This document shows, one piece after another, positions 9,194 to 18,471 of a DNA stretch of 64,000 nt (within the stretch, counting starts at the first letter, position 1; each line of letters begins with the position of its first letter). Made by a program: the position numbers and the translations under genes. Origin of the DNA: AC-51 sp963749895 (GTDB lineage Bacteria; Actinomycetota; UBA4738; HRBIN12); NCBI GenBank assembly GCA_963749895.1, contig CAVVOG010000001.1, forward strand, positions 1,071,535 to 1,135,534. Direction: 5' to 3'. A model generated the notes under the pieces. The model searched no databases, was not told where the DNA came from, and saw only the letters and a program-made list of their open reading frames with translations.

Positions 9194-9868
9194 GTGAGCG
9201 ACGCGTTCAGCCAGATGCTTCCCTTCGCCCTCGTGATCGCGTTCAGCCCGATCACGCTGGTGGCGGTGATCGCGATGCTCTTCTCCGTGCGGGCGATCCC
9301 GAACGGCGTGGCCTTCCTCGCCGGATGGGCGTTCGGCGTGGGTGTCGCGCTCGTGGTCCTGACGGCGCTCGCCGGCGTCGCGGACCCGACCGACGGTGGC
9401 GACGACCCGTCGAGCGTGGTGACGGTCCTCCGGTTCCTCCTCGGTGCGTCGCTGCTGGCGTACGCCGCGAAGACGTGGAGGGCGCGCTCGCGCCCCGGTG
9501 ACGCCGTCGAGATGCCCCGATGGATGTCACGGGTCGAACGCATCGTCCCCTCGCGGGCGTTCGGCCTGGCCGTCGCGCTGGGCGCGGTGAACCCGAAGAA
9601 CCTCCTGATGCACGTCGCGGCCGCCGCGGCGCTGGTCTCCGAGGGGCTCTCCCGGACCGCCGAGGGGACCGCGGCCGTGCTCTACGTGCTGGTCGCCTCG
9701 TCGTCCGTCGCGTGCCTGGTCGCCTACCGCGTGCTGGCGGGGGAGCGCGGCGCGGCCACCCTTGATCGGGTGCGGAGGTGGCTCGTCGCGAACGACGCGA
9801 TCGTGATGTCCGTGCTCTTCCTCGTGCTCGGCGTGAAGCTCGTCGTCGACGCGATCGCGGGGCTCTGA
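9194..9868 (+). CDS. GAP family (LysE superfamily) membrane protein
   Basis: 224 residues with about six membrane segments. It starts at GTG 9194. The N-terminal FALVIAFSPITLVAVIAML and the central LGAVNPKNLLMH are hallmarks of the GAP/Sap family within the LysE exporter superfamily. In mycobacteria the related Gap protein is needed for glycopeptidolipid export; whether this homologue moves lipids or small molecules is unknown. It follows the DUF1801 gene by 12 bp. Confidence 0.85.
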   Translation: MSDAFSQMLPFALVIAFSPITLVAVIAMLFSVRAIPNGVAFLAGWAFGVGVALVVLTALAGVADPTDGGDDPSSVVTVLRFLLGASLLAYAAKTWRARSRPGDAVEMPRWMSRVERIVPSRAFGLAVALGAVNPKNLLMHVAAAAALVSEGLSRTAEGTAAVLYVLVASSSVACLVAYRVLAGERGAATLDRVRRWLVANDAIVMSVLFLVLGVKLVVDAIAGL

Positions 9869-10010
9869 CGATGACCGAGCGGCGATCGGGAACCGATGCA
9901 TCGCCGCCGCGGACGGCACCCTTCGCGCGCCGGCGTGCGACGATGCCGGCCACCGCCTGAGCGGATACCATCCGCCCTGCCCCGCACCACATCGCGATGG
10001 AGGGATACCC

Positions 10011-11378
10011 ATGGACGACCGAACGGGAGGCTCGCTCCGCGACCGTGTCCGCGGCCTGATGCCGGGACTCACCGACGACCTCAAGGATCTGATCTCGATC
10101 GCGTCCGTGTCGGCCCCCGGCTACCCGGAGCCGACCCATGCGGCGCTGCGCGAGGCCCATGACGCCGTCGAGCGCCTGTTCCGCGACGCGGGCGTCGAGC
10201 GGTTCGAGACGATCGAGCTGCCCGACACCGCCCCGGTGGTCTTCGGCGAGATCCCGGCCCCCGACGGCGCGCCGACCGTGCTCCTCTACAGCCACTACGA
10301 CGTCGTGCCCGCGGGTGACGAGTCGCTGTGGGAGACGCCGCCGTTCGAGCCCACCGAGCGCGACGGCGCGATCCACGGTCGCGGCGCCGCCGACACGAAG
10401 TCGAACATCATGGCGCTCGTCGGCGCGCTCCGCGCCTGGGACGGCCGCCCGCCGGTCGGGATCAAGGTCGTGGTCGAAGGGCTCGAGGAGGTCGGCGGGG
10501 GCGCGTTCACGACCTACCCGCAGACCGACCCAGAGCGGTTCGCGGCCGACGTGATGCTGATCGGCGACATGGGCAACGTCCGTCCGGGGATCCCGACCCT
10601 GACCGTGGCGCTGAGGGGCATGGCCAACGTGATGGTCGAGGTCCGAACGCTCGGCTCGGCCAAGCACAGCGGGCAGTACGGGGGTGCCGCGCCCGACGCC
10701 CTGCTCGCGCTGATGCGCGGGATCGCCTCGCTGCACGACGATCGCGGCGACGTCGCGGTCGAGGGGCTTCGCCGTGAGGAGTGGACCGGCGGCGGCCCGA
10801 GCGAGGACGAGTTCCGCGAGCTGGCCGAGGCCGCCGACGGCATGCCGCTGATCGGGACCGGGACGCTGGGCTCGCGCGTGTGGTCGGGCCCCGCGATCAC
10901 GGTGATCGGGGTCGACGTCCCGTCGGTCGAGCACTCGCTGAACGCGGTCTCGCCGTACGCGCGGGCGAAGCTCAACGTGCGGGTCCACCCCGAGCAGGAT
11001 CCGGCCGAGGCCCAGGCCGCGGTCGTGCGGCACCTGCAGGCGGCGATGCCGTTCGGCGTCTCGCTCGAGGTCCGCGGGCTCGAGACGGGTCACGGGTACG
11101 CGACGCGCACCGACAGCCCCTCGGTCGAGGTCGCGAAGGCCGCGTGGTCGAGCGCCTGGGGAGCCGAGACCGTGTTCGCCGGCGCCGGCGGCTCGATCCC
11201 GCTCGTCCGCTCGCTGCACGAGGCCTCCCCCGACGCCGACATCCTGCTCGTCGGGACCGCTGACGGCTACGCGAACATCCACGGTCCGAACGAGCGGGTG
11301 CTCCTGGACGAGTTCGAGAAGGCGACGCTCGCCGAGGCCGACCTGTTCGCACGCCTGGCCGAGGGAGCCGGCGCGTGA
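10011..11378 (+). CDS. M20 family metallopeptidase (dipeptidase-like)
   Basis: 455 residues. Metal-site motifs are present in order: LLYSHYDVVPAG near residue 90, IHGRGAADTKSN near residue 120, and VEGLEEVGGG near residue 150. Together these give the di-zinc centre of M20/M25/M40 peptidases. The dimerisation (lid) domain follows. The gene overlaps an AbgT transporter gene by four bases, so the enzyme probably hydrolyses what AbgT imports, by analogy with p-aminobenzoyl-glutamate use in E. coli. The sequence looks like a general dipeptidase, so the exact substrate is an inference. Confidence 0.92.
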   Translation: MDDRTGGSLRDRVRGLMPGLTDDLKDLISIASVSAPGYPEPTHAALREAHDAVERLFRDAGVERFETIELPDTAPVVFGEIPAPDGAPTVLLYSHYDVVPAGDESLWETPPFEPTERDGAIHGRGAADTKSNIMALVGALRAWDGRPPVGIKVVVEGLEEVGGGAFTTYPQTDPERFAADVMLIGDMGNVRPGIPTLTVALRGMANVMVEVRTLGSAKHSGQYGGAAPDALLALMRGIASLHDDRGDVAVEGLRREEWTGGGPSEDEFRELAEAADGMPLIGTGTLGSRVWSGPAITVIGVDVPSVEHSLNAVSPYARAKLNVRVHPEQDPAEAQAAVVRHLQAAMPFGVSLEVRGLETGHGYATRTDSPSVEVAKAAWSSAWGAETVFAGAGGSIPLVRSLHEASPDADILLVGTADGYANIHGPNERVLLDEFEKATLAEADLFARLAEGAGA

Positions 11379-13033
11379 GCGACACCGCCGCCGCCGCGAA
11401 GCCCGGGGTGATCGCGCGCACGCTCGACGTGATCGAGCGCGTCGGGAACAAGGTCCCCCACCCCGCGATCATGTTCCTGGCGCTGGTCGTCGGTGTGATC
11501 GTGCTGTCGCAGGTGCTCGCGTGGGTCGGGGTCAGCGCGACCTACGAGGTGGTCGAGCCGCCACCGCAGGCGGCCGAGGCCGAGTACGTGGGTGGCTCGG
11601 TCCTGCCCGCCGAGGTGCTTCCCGCCCAGCCGCCCGACGCCTCCGAGTACGAGCTCGTCCAACGCACCGTCGAGATCGAAGGGATGCTCACGGCGGAGGG
11701 GATCCGGTTCCTGTTCACCTCGTTCGTGAGCAACTTCATGGGGTTCACGGCGATGGGGATCATCTTGATCGTGATGATCGGCGTCGGCGTGGCCGAACGC
11801 TCCGGGCTGATCGCCGCCCTGATCCGCAAGCTCGTGGCGGCGTCCTCGCCGGCGGCGCTCACGTACATCATCGTGTTCCTCGGGGTGATCTCGAGCATCG
11901 CCTCCGACGCGGGATACCTCGTGCTGATCCCCCTCGGCGCCGCGGCGTTCAAGAGCATCGGGCGGCACCCGCTCGCGGGCATGGCGGCCGCGTTCGCGGG
12001 GGTCGCCGGCGGGTTCGGCGTGAACCTGCTGATCACCCCGACCGACGCCGTCCTGACCGAGATCACGAACGAGTCGATCGGCCTGATCGACCCGAACCTG
12101 ACGATCGACCTGACCGCGAACCTGTGGTTCGGGATCGGCTCGACGGTCCTGCTGACCGTGCTGCTCGGGATCATGACCGCGCGGGTCGTGGAGCGTCGCC
12201 TGGGGACCTACGACCCGTCGGTGGCCCCCGAGGCCGACGCGACCCAGATCCAGGCGGCCGACGATGCCCCCGAGATCTCGCCGGAGGCCGAGCGCCGCGG
12301 CCTGCGCCTGTCCGGCATCTTCACGCTCGTCGCGCTCGTGGGGATCACGCTGCTGACCGTGCTGCCGAACGCGCCTCTGCGCGACCCCGACACGGGCAGC
12401 ATCATCGGCACGTCGCCCTTCATGGACAGCCTGATCCCGATCATCTCGATCCTGTTCCTGGCCGCCGGACTCGGCTTCGGGCGCGGCGCCGGCACGCTGA
12501 GGACGAACGACGAGGTGATCGACGCCGTCACGAAGTCGTGGGCGGGGCTGGCCGGGCTGCTGCTGCTGTTCCTGCTGATCGCGCAGTTCATCGCGTACTT
12601 CAACTACTCGAACATGCCCGAGGTCGCGGCGGTGAAGCTCGGCGACCTGATCGAGAGCGTCGACATCGGGGCCGGCTGGCTGCTCGTGATCGCGATCGGT
12701 ATCACCCTCGTCGTGGGCATCATCATCCCGCAGGCGATCGCGAAGTGGGCCCTGCTCGCGCCGATCTTCATCCCGCTGTTCATGCGTCTGGGCATCGAGC
12801 CCGAAGCGGTCCTCGCCGCCTACCGCGTGGGCGACTCGCCGATGAACATCGTCACCCCGATCATGGCGTACTTCCCGCTGATCGTGGTGTTCGCGGCCCG
12901 CTACGACCGACGCTCGGGGATCGGCACCGTGATCGCGCTGATGCTGCCCTACTTCGTCGCGCTCGCGGTGGCGTGGACCCTGTTCTTCGTCGCGTGGTAC
13001 CTGCTCGGCCTGCCCTGGGGGCTCGGGACCTGA
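11375..13033 (+). CDS. AbgT family transporter
   Basis: 552 residues from GTG 11375, overlapping the peptidase stop. It has about a dozen membrane segments and the family signatures GVNLLITPTDAVLTEITNES (near residue 210) and the C-terminal YRVGDSPMNIVTPIMAYFPL. AbgT proteins import p-aminobenzoyl-glutamate, and some members export sulfonamides. A periplasmic insertion of about 50 residues follows the first membrane helix, which is usual. Translational coupling to an M20 peptidase supports an uptake-and-cleavage unit. Confidence 0.95.
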   Translation: MSDTAAAAKPGVIARTLDVIERVGNKVPHPAIMFLALVVGVIVLSQVLAWVGVSATYEVVEPPPQAAEAEYVGGSVLPAEVLPAQPPDASEYELVQRTVEIEGMLTAEGIRFLFTSFVSNFMGFTAMGIILIVMIGVGVAERSGLIAALIRKLVAASSPAALTYIIVFLGVISSIASDAGYLVLIPLGAAAFKSIGRHPLAGMAAAFAGVAGGFGVNLLITPTDAVLTEITNESIGLIDPNLTIDLTANLWFGIGSTVLLTVLLGIMTARVVERRLGTYDPSVAPEADATQIQAADDAPEISPEAERRGLRLSGIFTLVALVGITLLTVLPNAPLRDPDTGSIIGTSPFMDSLIPIISILFLAAGLGFGRGAGTLRTNDEVIDAVTKSWAGLAGLLLLFLLIAQFIAYFNYSNMPEVAAVKLGDLIESVDIGAGWLLVIAIGITLVVGIIIPQAIAKWALLAPIFIPLFMRLGIEPEAVLAAYRVGDSPMNIVTPIMAYFPLIVVFAARYDRRSGIGTVIALMLPYFVALAVAWTLFFVAWYLLGLPWGLGT

Positions 13034-13118
13034 CCGACGCGCCCCGCGATCCGCACCGTGCGTCGCGAGCGCCTGACCGGATCCGCGACGACCGTGCGGT
13101 ACCCTGTACCCAGCGTTC

Positions 13119-13238
13119 GATCCCGCAGATCGGGATCACGTGCGACGAAGTCTCGCGATCTTCCGCTCTCGCCCTTCCCTGTGGGCATCCGCGCAAGCGC
13201 CTTTCCTCGACGCGCAGAACAAGGCCCCGTTCGGGGCC
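13119..13238 (+). promoter_or_regulatory. Structured 5' leader of the DEAD-box helicase gene
   Basis: The 225-bp gap before the helicase holds two clear hairpins. One at 13119-13137 has stem GATCCCG/CGGGATC with a five-base loop. One at 13223-13238 has GGCCCC, a GTTC loop, and GGGGCC. The second ends about 20 bases before the start codon. RNA helicase genes are often controlled through their own leaders, so this could be an autoregulatory or cold-response leader. No function is shown by sequence alone. Confidence 0.4.
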
Positions 13239-13258
13239 ATGACCAGGGAAGGATCCCC

Positions 13259-14494
13259 ATGCAACGAGCACCATCCACGGCTGCCGCTTTCGAGGCGCCG
13301 TCCGAACCCGGCTTCCGCGACCTCGGCGTCTCGGCGCCGGTCGCCGACGCCCTCGCGATGCGGGGCTTCGAGCGCCCCTTCGCGATCCAGACGCTCGCCC
13401 TGCCGGACGCTCTTCGGGGGCGCGACGTCCTCGCTCGCTCCCGGACGGGGTCGGGCAAGACCCTCGCCTTCGCGGTGCCGATCGTCGAGCGGCTGCAGCC
13501 GAACGGCTCGACCCCTGCCGCGCTCGTGCTCGCGCCGACGCGTGAGCTCGCGAGCCAGATCACCGAGGAGTTCCGGGCGATCGCCGACGTGCGCGGTCTC
13601 CAGGTGGCCGCGGTCTACGGAGGCGTCGGCCTCGGTCCCCAGGCGAAGCGGGCGCGCCGCGCCGACGTCGTCGTCGCGACCCCCGGGCGCCTGCTCGACC
13701 TCGTCGCCCGCAAGATGTTGCGGTTGGATCGCGTCCGGATCTGCGTCCTGGACGAGGCCGACCGGATGCTCGACATGGGCTTCCTGCCGGACGTCCGGCG
13801 GATCTTGGACCTGCTGCGGGTCGACCGGCAGACGATGCTGTTCTCGGCCACGCTCGACGGTGAGGTCGGGCGGCTCGCCGAGCGCATCACCCGCGACCCG
13901 GTCGTGCACCAGATCGGCGACGAGGGTCCCGACATAACCCACGTCCAGCACCGTTTCATCGCGGTCGAGCATCCGCGCAAGACCCAGATGCTGATCCGTG
14001 AGCTGGCCGGCGACCGCGGGCTCACGCTGATCTTCGTCCGCACGAAGCACGGCGCCGACCGTCTGGCGCGGAACCTCCGGAAGGAGGGCTTCCATGCCGG
14101 CGAGCTCCACGGTGGGATGTCGCAGCCGCAGCGCGAGCGCGCGCTCGGCCGTTTCGCGGCAGGCGCGAACGACGTCCTCGTGGCGACCGACGTCGCTGCG
14201 CGCGGCCTCGACCTCGACGACATCACCCACGTGATCAACTTCGATGCACCGGCCGACGAGAAGGCCTACGTCCACCGGATCGGACGCACCGCCCGCGCGG
14301 GACGCGGTGGCGACGGCGTCACGTTCGTCACGCCGGAGCAGCGACTCGAGGTGCAACGGATCGCGAAGCACCTCGAGCTCGACGCCGAGTTCGTCCTGGC
14401 CGGGTTCGCCCCGGAGCCCGTGCGCACGCGGAGCGGTCCGCCCCGCCGTCGTAGCGGCGGTCGCGGCGCTCGTCAGGGGCGGGCCGGGCGATGA
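13259..14494 (+). CDS. DEAD/DEAH-box RNA helicase
   Basis: 411 residues from ATG 13259 with AGGGAAGG upstream. All helicase motifs are seen: the Q motif (FERPFAIQTLALP), motif I SRTGSGKT, motif Ia PTRELA, motif II DEAD (VLDEADRMLDMGF), motif III SAT, motif V (TDVAARGLDL) and motif VI (HRIGRTARAG). The C-terminus is a short Arg-rich tail, as in RhlE-type enzymes. The role is unwinding RNA duplexes in ribosome assembly or mRNA decay. A small gene overlaps its stop by four bases. Confidence 0.96.
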   Translation: MQRAPSTAAAFEAPSEPGFRDLGVSAPVADALAMRGFERPFAIQTLALPDALRGRDVLARSRTGSGKTLAFAVPIVERLQPNGSTPAALVLAPTRELASQITEEFRAIADVRGLQVAAVYGGVGLGPQAKRARRADVVVATPGRLLDLVARKMLRLDRVRICVLDEADRMLDMGFLPDVRRILDLLRVDRQTMLFSATLDGEVGRLAERITRDPVVHQIGDEGPDITHVQHRFIAVEHPRKTQMLIRELAGDRGLTLIFVRTKHGADRLARNLRKEGFHAGELHGGMSQPQRERALGRFAAGANDVLVATDVAARGLDLDDITHVINFDAPADEKAYVHRIGRTARAGRGGDGVTFVTPEQRLEVQRIAKHLELDAEFVLAGFAPEPVRTRSGPPRRRSGGRGARQGRAGR

Positions 14495-14763
14495 CCGCGG
14501 CCGGCCGGCTGGACGTGGATCGGGTGCGAGAGGCCCTCGCGTTGGTCGACGACGGCTCGCTCGACGAGGCCGCCGCCCGGCTGGCTCCGCTCGTGCGCGG
14601 GCGCCGCTTCACGCGTCCGAGCGGGCGATCGGCCGAACCGCTCGAGCTGGATGAGGTCAAGGGATGGCTGCAGGCCGCCTCCGACGACCCCACCGCCGAC
14701 GACGCACGCTTCTACGTGGAGCGCGCGTACTACAAGCTGCGCCGCCACCGACCCGAGGGCTGA
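14491..14763 (+). CDS. Small hypothetical protein coupled to the helicase
   Basis: 90 residues, starting at an ATGA overlap with the helicase stop. It is predicted soluble and helical, with a basic C-terminus (FYVERAYYKLRRHRPEG). I recognise no family. The coupling and composition make it a real gene; a helper of the helicase is possible but unproven. Confidence 0.7.
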   Translation: MTAAGRLDVDRVREALALVDDGSLDEAAARLAPLVRGRRFTRPSGRSAEPLELDEVKGWLQAASDDPTADDARFYVERAYYKLRRHRPEG

Positions 14764-14845
14764 ACCGGCGCGGGCCGACCCGCGGTGCCCTGCCGCGAGG
14801 CGGGGCGATATCGTGGGGTCGTCCTCCGACGGAAGGGTGGACGGC

Positions 14846-15319
14846 ATGGCCGGGAGCAAGGCACGGGTGCCACCGCGGTGGTTCGTCGTCACCTTCTGGC
14901 ACGCGCACCGGCGGATCGTCCGGGCCACCAAGGGACGCAAGGGGCTGTGGCGCCCGCGTCCGGGGAAGTGGGGCACCCTGCGGCTCACGACGACCGGGCG
15001 GCGCAGCGGCGAGCCGCGCAGCGTGATCCTCGGCTACTACGAGGACGGACCCAGGCTGGTCTCGATGGCCATGAACGGCTGGGGTGCGGCCGAGCCCGCC
15101 TGGTGGCTGAACCTGCAGGCGCATCCGGAGGCGGTCGTCGAGCTGCCCGGAGGGAGCCGTCGCGAGGTCCTCGGCCGGGCGGCGACCGGCGAGGAGCGCG
15201 AACGGCTGTGGCAGCGCTGGCGCGACCTGGACGCGAACCTCGACGGCTACGCGGCGCGACGCCCGCGGGAGACGGCGGTCGTCGTCCTGGAACCGCGCGA
15301 GGCCGGGGAGCCGTCCTGA
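14846..15319 (+). CDS. Ddn-like deazaflavin (F420)-dependent nitroreductase family protein
   Basis: 157 residues. The family core is visible: LRLTTTGRRSGEPRSVILGYY near residue 48, followed by AWWLNLQAHPEAVVEL, then a C-terminal RETAVVVLEP. These are signatures of the Ddn/DUF385 family, which binds F420 and reduces quinones or nitro compounds in actinobacteria. ATG 14846 has GGAAGG upstream. It is a good indicator of an F420-using actinobacterium. Specific substrate unknown. Confidence 0.85.
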   Translation: MAGSKARVPPRWFVVTFWHAHRRIVRATKGRKGLWRPRPGKWGTLRLTTTGRRSGEPRSVILGYYEDGPRLVSMAMNGWGAAEPAWWLNLQAHPEAVVELPGGSRREVLGRAATGEERERLWQRWRDLDANLDGYAARRPRETAVVVLEPREAGEPS

Positions 15320-15658
15320 CCGGACGCGCTCGGTCCGGCGACGCGTCGCCCGGCTCCGTCCGGGGGAAGTCCCGGTGAGCGAGGCGCGAGGGCGGATCAC
15401 CGTGCGCTGGGGCGCCTGAGCGGTCGAGAGCAGGCTCACTCGGCGGTCCTCCGTGGGGACCGGGCCGGTCGGCCCTGTTCGTGCCGTCACGTCTCGGGCA
15501 AGACTGGGCCCGTCGCATCGACGGTCACTCGTGGAGGCGAGGACGATGCGCGGCACGATCCGGAGCCGCCGGCGGGCGAGACCGGATGCAACCAGGTCTC
15601 GCGCCCCTCCGCGCGCGTCGTCCGTGACGATCGGAGCGTCTGACGCGTGGGAGGAGTC
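15320..15658. other. Intergenic stretch with no confident gene
   Basis: The 339 bases between the Ddn-like gene and the next small gene hold only short, Arg-rich frames. One starts at 15546 with a fair ribosome-binding site (GGAGGCGAGG) but overlaps the downstream gene out of frame and looks non-coding. I see no tRNA, repeat or strong terminator here. Confidence 0.4.
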
Positions 15659-15970
15659 ATGTACAGGCAGCGGATGCACCTGTTCCCGAAGACGCAGGAA
15701 GACTGGATGGAGTTGATGCGCCTGGGTGACGAGTTCAACAAGCTCGCCGCCGACAAGGGCTGGACCCAGGGCACGTTCTGGATGCCGACGGTCGGTGGAT
15801 CCGAGATGGTGGTCGAGTTCGACTACGTCGACCTCGCGACCTTCCAGCGGGAGAGCGAGGCCATGTTCGCGGAGCCGGACATGATGGCCGTGAGCGGCAA
15901 GATCTGGGCGCTCGGGGCCGCCCGCGAGCCGTACTCCGAGCTCCTGCAGACGATGCCCGGCATCGCCTGA
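15659..15970 (+). CDS. Small conserved-looking hypothetical protein (dimeric alpha/beta-barrel-like)
   Basis: 103 residues from ATG 15659; GGGAGG lies just upstream and rules out the GTG at 15647, which would place the site inside the gene. Composition is natural and rich in aromatics (MYRQRMHLFPKTQEDWMEL, then WTQGTFWMPTVGG and VVEFDYVDLATF). The alternation suggests a ferredoxin-like alpha/beta fold of the NIPSNAP/dimeric-barrel kind, but I cannot assign a family. A terminator follows. Confidence 0.65.
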   Translation: MYRQRMHLFPKTQEDWMELMRLGDEFNKLAADKGWTQGTFWMPTVGGSEMVVEFDYVDLATFQRESEAMFAEPDMMAVSGKIWALGAAREPYSELLQTMPGIA

Positions 15971-15982
15971 CGCGACGGTCGG

Positions 15983-16013
15983 GCGGGGCCGGCCCGGCCG
16001 CATCCGGCCCCGC
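15983..16013. terminator. Bidirectional terminator hairpin
   Basis: A perfect ten-base-pair stem, GCGGGGCCGG paired with CCGGCCCCGC, with an eleven-base loop. It lies between two convergent genes (the small hypothetical gene and dinB). No T-tract follows, as is common in high-GC actinobacteria. Confidence 0.6.
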
Positions 16014-16052
16014 TCCCGATCGATCGTCACGCGGCCGTCGGTGCGCGGCGGC

Positions 16053-17243
16053 TCAGTCCGGCAGGAGCGGCACCCGGATCCCTTCGCTCCGTCCGACCAG
16101 GACGCCGCGCGTGACCGCCTTCGACCCGAAGCGGTCCCGGACCGAGTCCAGGGTCGTGTCGATCGCGGGCGCGGGTACCCCCCCGAACGGGAGGGCGAGC
16201 TGGACGGCGTCGTCGCGGTGCAGGTTGGTGAAGGTCAGACCGAGCAGCGTGCACCCGCGAGCCTCGATCGTGGGCAGGGCATCGCCGAGGAGCGCCCGTG
16301 CGACCGTCAGCAGAGCCACGGTGTCGGCGGTCGCCTCCGGCACGGTGTGCGACCGGGTGGCCCGCGACAGATCGTCGAACCGGAGGCGAAGGGTGACCGT
16401 CCTGCACACGCGGTGCGCGGCACGGAGCCGACGGCAGAGACGGTCGACCAGCGCGAGCAGATCCGCGTCGAGCGCAGCCGGTGACGTCGGCCGTCGACCG
16501 CGTGCGCGCTGCGTCCCGATCGAACGCCGCCGGCGCCCGGTCTCGACGGGCCGAGGGTCTCGGTTGTGCGCCAGGGCGTGCAGGTGCCGCCCGGAGGCCC
16601 GTCCGAGGATCTCGACCAGCGAGGTCTCGTCGAACGCGGCGACCTGGGCCACCGTGACGATCCCGCGCGCGTGGAGCTTCCGGGCGGTGACGGGTCCGAC
16701 CCCCCACAGGCGCTCCACGGGGAGCGGATGGAGGAACGCGAGCTCGCCGTCGACGGGGACGACGAGGAGCCCGTCGGGCTTCGCCACGCCGCTCGCGACC
16801 TTCGCCAGGAACTTCGTGCGCGCGACACCGACGGTGACGGCGATCCCGACCCGCTCCCGGACGTCACGGCGCAGCCGCTCGGCGATCTGCGAGGGCGCCC
16901 CGGCGATCCGGCGCAGGCCGCCCACGTCGAGGAAGGCCTCGTCGATCGAGAGGCCCTCGACGAGCGGGGTCGTGTCGCGGAAGACGTCGAACATCGCGTC
17001 GCTGGCCGCGCTGTAGGCCTCCATCCGAGGACGGACGACGACGGCGTCGGGACACAGTCGACGGGCTTGGGTCTCGCCCATCGGCGTGCGGATGCCGAAG
17101 GCTTTCGCCTCGTAGGAGGCCGCGAGCACGACGCCGCCGCCGACGATCACCGGGCGGCCCCGGAGCGCCGGGTCGTCACGCTGCTCGACCGACGCGTAGA
17201 AGGAGTCGGCGTCCGCGTGCAGGATCGTGCCTTCGGTCGACAC
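16053..17243 (-). CDS. dinB: DNA polymerase IV (Y-family)
   Basis: 396 residues. The Y-family motifs are intact: ILHADADSFYASVEQ at residue 7 (first catalytic Asp), YEAKAFGIRTPM near residue 44, and LSIDEAFLDVG near residue 98 with the catalytic Asp-Glu pair. The helix-hairpin-helix (LWGVGPVTARKL) and little-finger domains follow. It lacks a recognisable canonical beta-clamp peptide at the very end, though QLALPF near residue 355 is clamp-like. It performs lesion-bypass synthesis. Confidence 0.95.
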   Translation of the reverse strand: MSTEGTILHADADSFYASVEQRDDPALRGRPVIVGGGVVLAASYEAKAFGIRTPMGETQARRLCPDAVVVRPRMEAYSAASDAMFDVFRDTTPLVEGLSIDEAFLDVGGLRRIAGAPSQIAERLRRDVRERVGIAVTVGVARTKFLAKVASGVAKPDGLLVVPVDGELAFLHPLPVERLWGVGPVTARKLHARGIVTVAQVAAFDETSLVEILGRASGRHLHALAHNRDPRPVETGRRRRSIGTQRARGRRPTSPAALDADLLALVDRLCRRLRAAHRVCRTVTLRLRFDDLSRATRSHTVPEATADTVALLTVARALLGDALPTIEARGCTLLGLTFTNLHRDDAVQLALPFGGVPAPAIDTTLDSVRDRFGSKAVTRGVLVGRSEGIRVPLLPD

Positions 17244-17282
17244 GCGCCGATCGTGGCACGCGCCACCGACACGCCGGGGCGC

Positions 17283-18350
17283 TCAGACGTCGACCGGGTA
17301 GCTGTACGTGATCTTCGCGGCCGTGACGGTGCAGGTCGAGGTCGGGATCACGCGCAGGTACGACTCCGTCCTCGTATGTCCCTTCTTCGTGCGGCACCCG
17401 AAGGCGCCCGCGTCCAGCGAGAACGCGACCGACTCGATCCGCTCGCCGGTGCCCAGGCGCCACTTCCAGAACAACGAGATCTCGGCGTTGGCGCACAGCA
17501 CGAAGGCGGTCTTCGATCCCGTGTCGCGGGTGACGTTGCAGTCGCCGCCGATCGCGGTCTGTCGCTCGTCGGCCGCCCGCGCGTACGCGCTGCCGACCTT
17601 GCGCTTCGTCGCGGTCTCGCGGATCGTCCCGGTGGCGACCTCGACCTTCAGCGCCCGTGACGACGCGGACACGTCGCCCGCGTCGGTCCCCCGGACCCTC
17701 ACGAAGTAGCGGCCCTTCGGGACGGGAGATGCGTCGTCCCTCGTCCCGTCCCAGACCCAGCGACGGGTGCCCGCGGCCCGCGGACCCAGGTCGGCGGTCC
17801 GGACCGCCGTGCCGCAGCATCGACCCTCGGCGTCGGCACGGAACACCGTGACCGTCGTCGCGATCGTGTCGACGGCGAGCGTGAACCGGATCGTCGTCGT
17901 GTCCTTGTACCCGTCCTCGATCAGCGGGTAGAAGGTCGACGGCTTCGCCCGAGGGTCGGCGATCATGCGCGGGTAGACGGCGAAGCCCTCGCTCGTGATG
18001 GCGGACCCGCCGGCCTGAGGCCGGACGTCGATCACGTAGTCGGTGGCGGTCTCGACCGAGAGGTCCGGCCACGAGAACGGCACCGCGTGAGGTGAGTCGT
18101 CCACGGCCGGGTCGACCAGGACGTCCTTCTGCCGCACGGTGCCCTGCCCGGGCTGCCGCAGGCGGAGCGTGAAGACCGCGGCAGGGTCGGCACCGTCGAA
18201 CACGAACGTGACGGTCGCCGGGCCGCCGAAGGGTGAATACGCGACGCCCTCGGGGAGGTGGATGACCGCTCCGAACGAGGCCGAGGCGGGCACGGCGGAC
18301 ACGATCCCCGCCACGAGCGTGACCACCAGGAGCGACGCCGCCTTCCGCAT
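17283..18350 (-). CDS. Secreted FlgD-Ig-like protein
   Basis: 355 residues from ATG 18350. A signal peptide (MRKAASLLVVTLVAGIVSAVPASA) is followed by beta-rich Ig-like modules. One contains the DGTRDDASPVPKGRYFVRVRG pattern seen in FlgD-type Ig domains. Four late cysteines (CNVTRD, VLCANA, AFGCRTK, STCTV) could form disulfides. Probably an extracellular or cell-wall protein of unknown role. It lies 39 bp downstream of the dinB start on the same strand. Confidence 0.75.
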   Translation of the reverse strand: MRKAASLLVVTLVAGIVSAVPASASFGAVIHLPEGVAYSPFGGPATVTFVFDGADPAAVFTLRLRQPGQGTVRQKDVLVDPAVDDSPHAVPFSWPDLSVETATDYVIDVRPQAGGSAITSEGFAVYPRMIADPRAKPSTFYPLIEDGYKDTTTIRFTLAVDTIATTVTVFRADAEGRCCGTAVRTADLGPRAAGTRRWVWDGTRDDASPVPKGRYFVRVRGTDAGDVSASSRALKVEVATGTIRETATKRKVGSAYARAADERQTAIGGDCNVTRDTGSKTAFVLCANAEISLFWKWRLGTGERIESVAFSLDAGAFGCRTKKGHTRTESYLRVIPTSTCTVTAAKITYSYPVDV

Positions 18351-18471
18351 GTCACGAAGTATCGGCACCGAGGCCGCCCGGCTCCACCGCCGATGGGTAG
18401 GTCGAACGTCCCACAGACGCGGAGCGCGCGCGGGCGTAGCCTCAGCGTCCTTCCCCGACCGAGGAGGCACC

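Noticed and set aside
15546..15716. Small frame starting at 15546 with a ribosome-binding site
   Set aside because: It overlaps the better-supported gene at 15659 out of frame and its product is Arg/Pro-rich.
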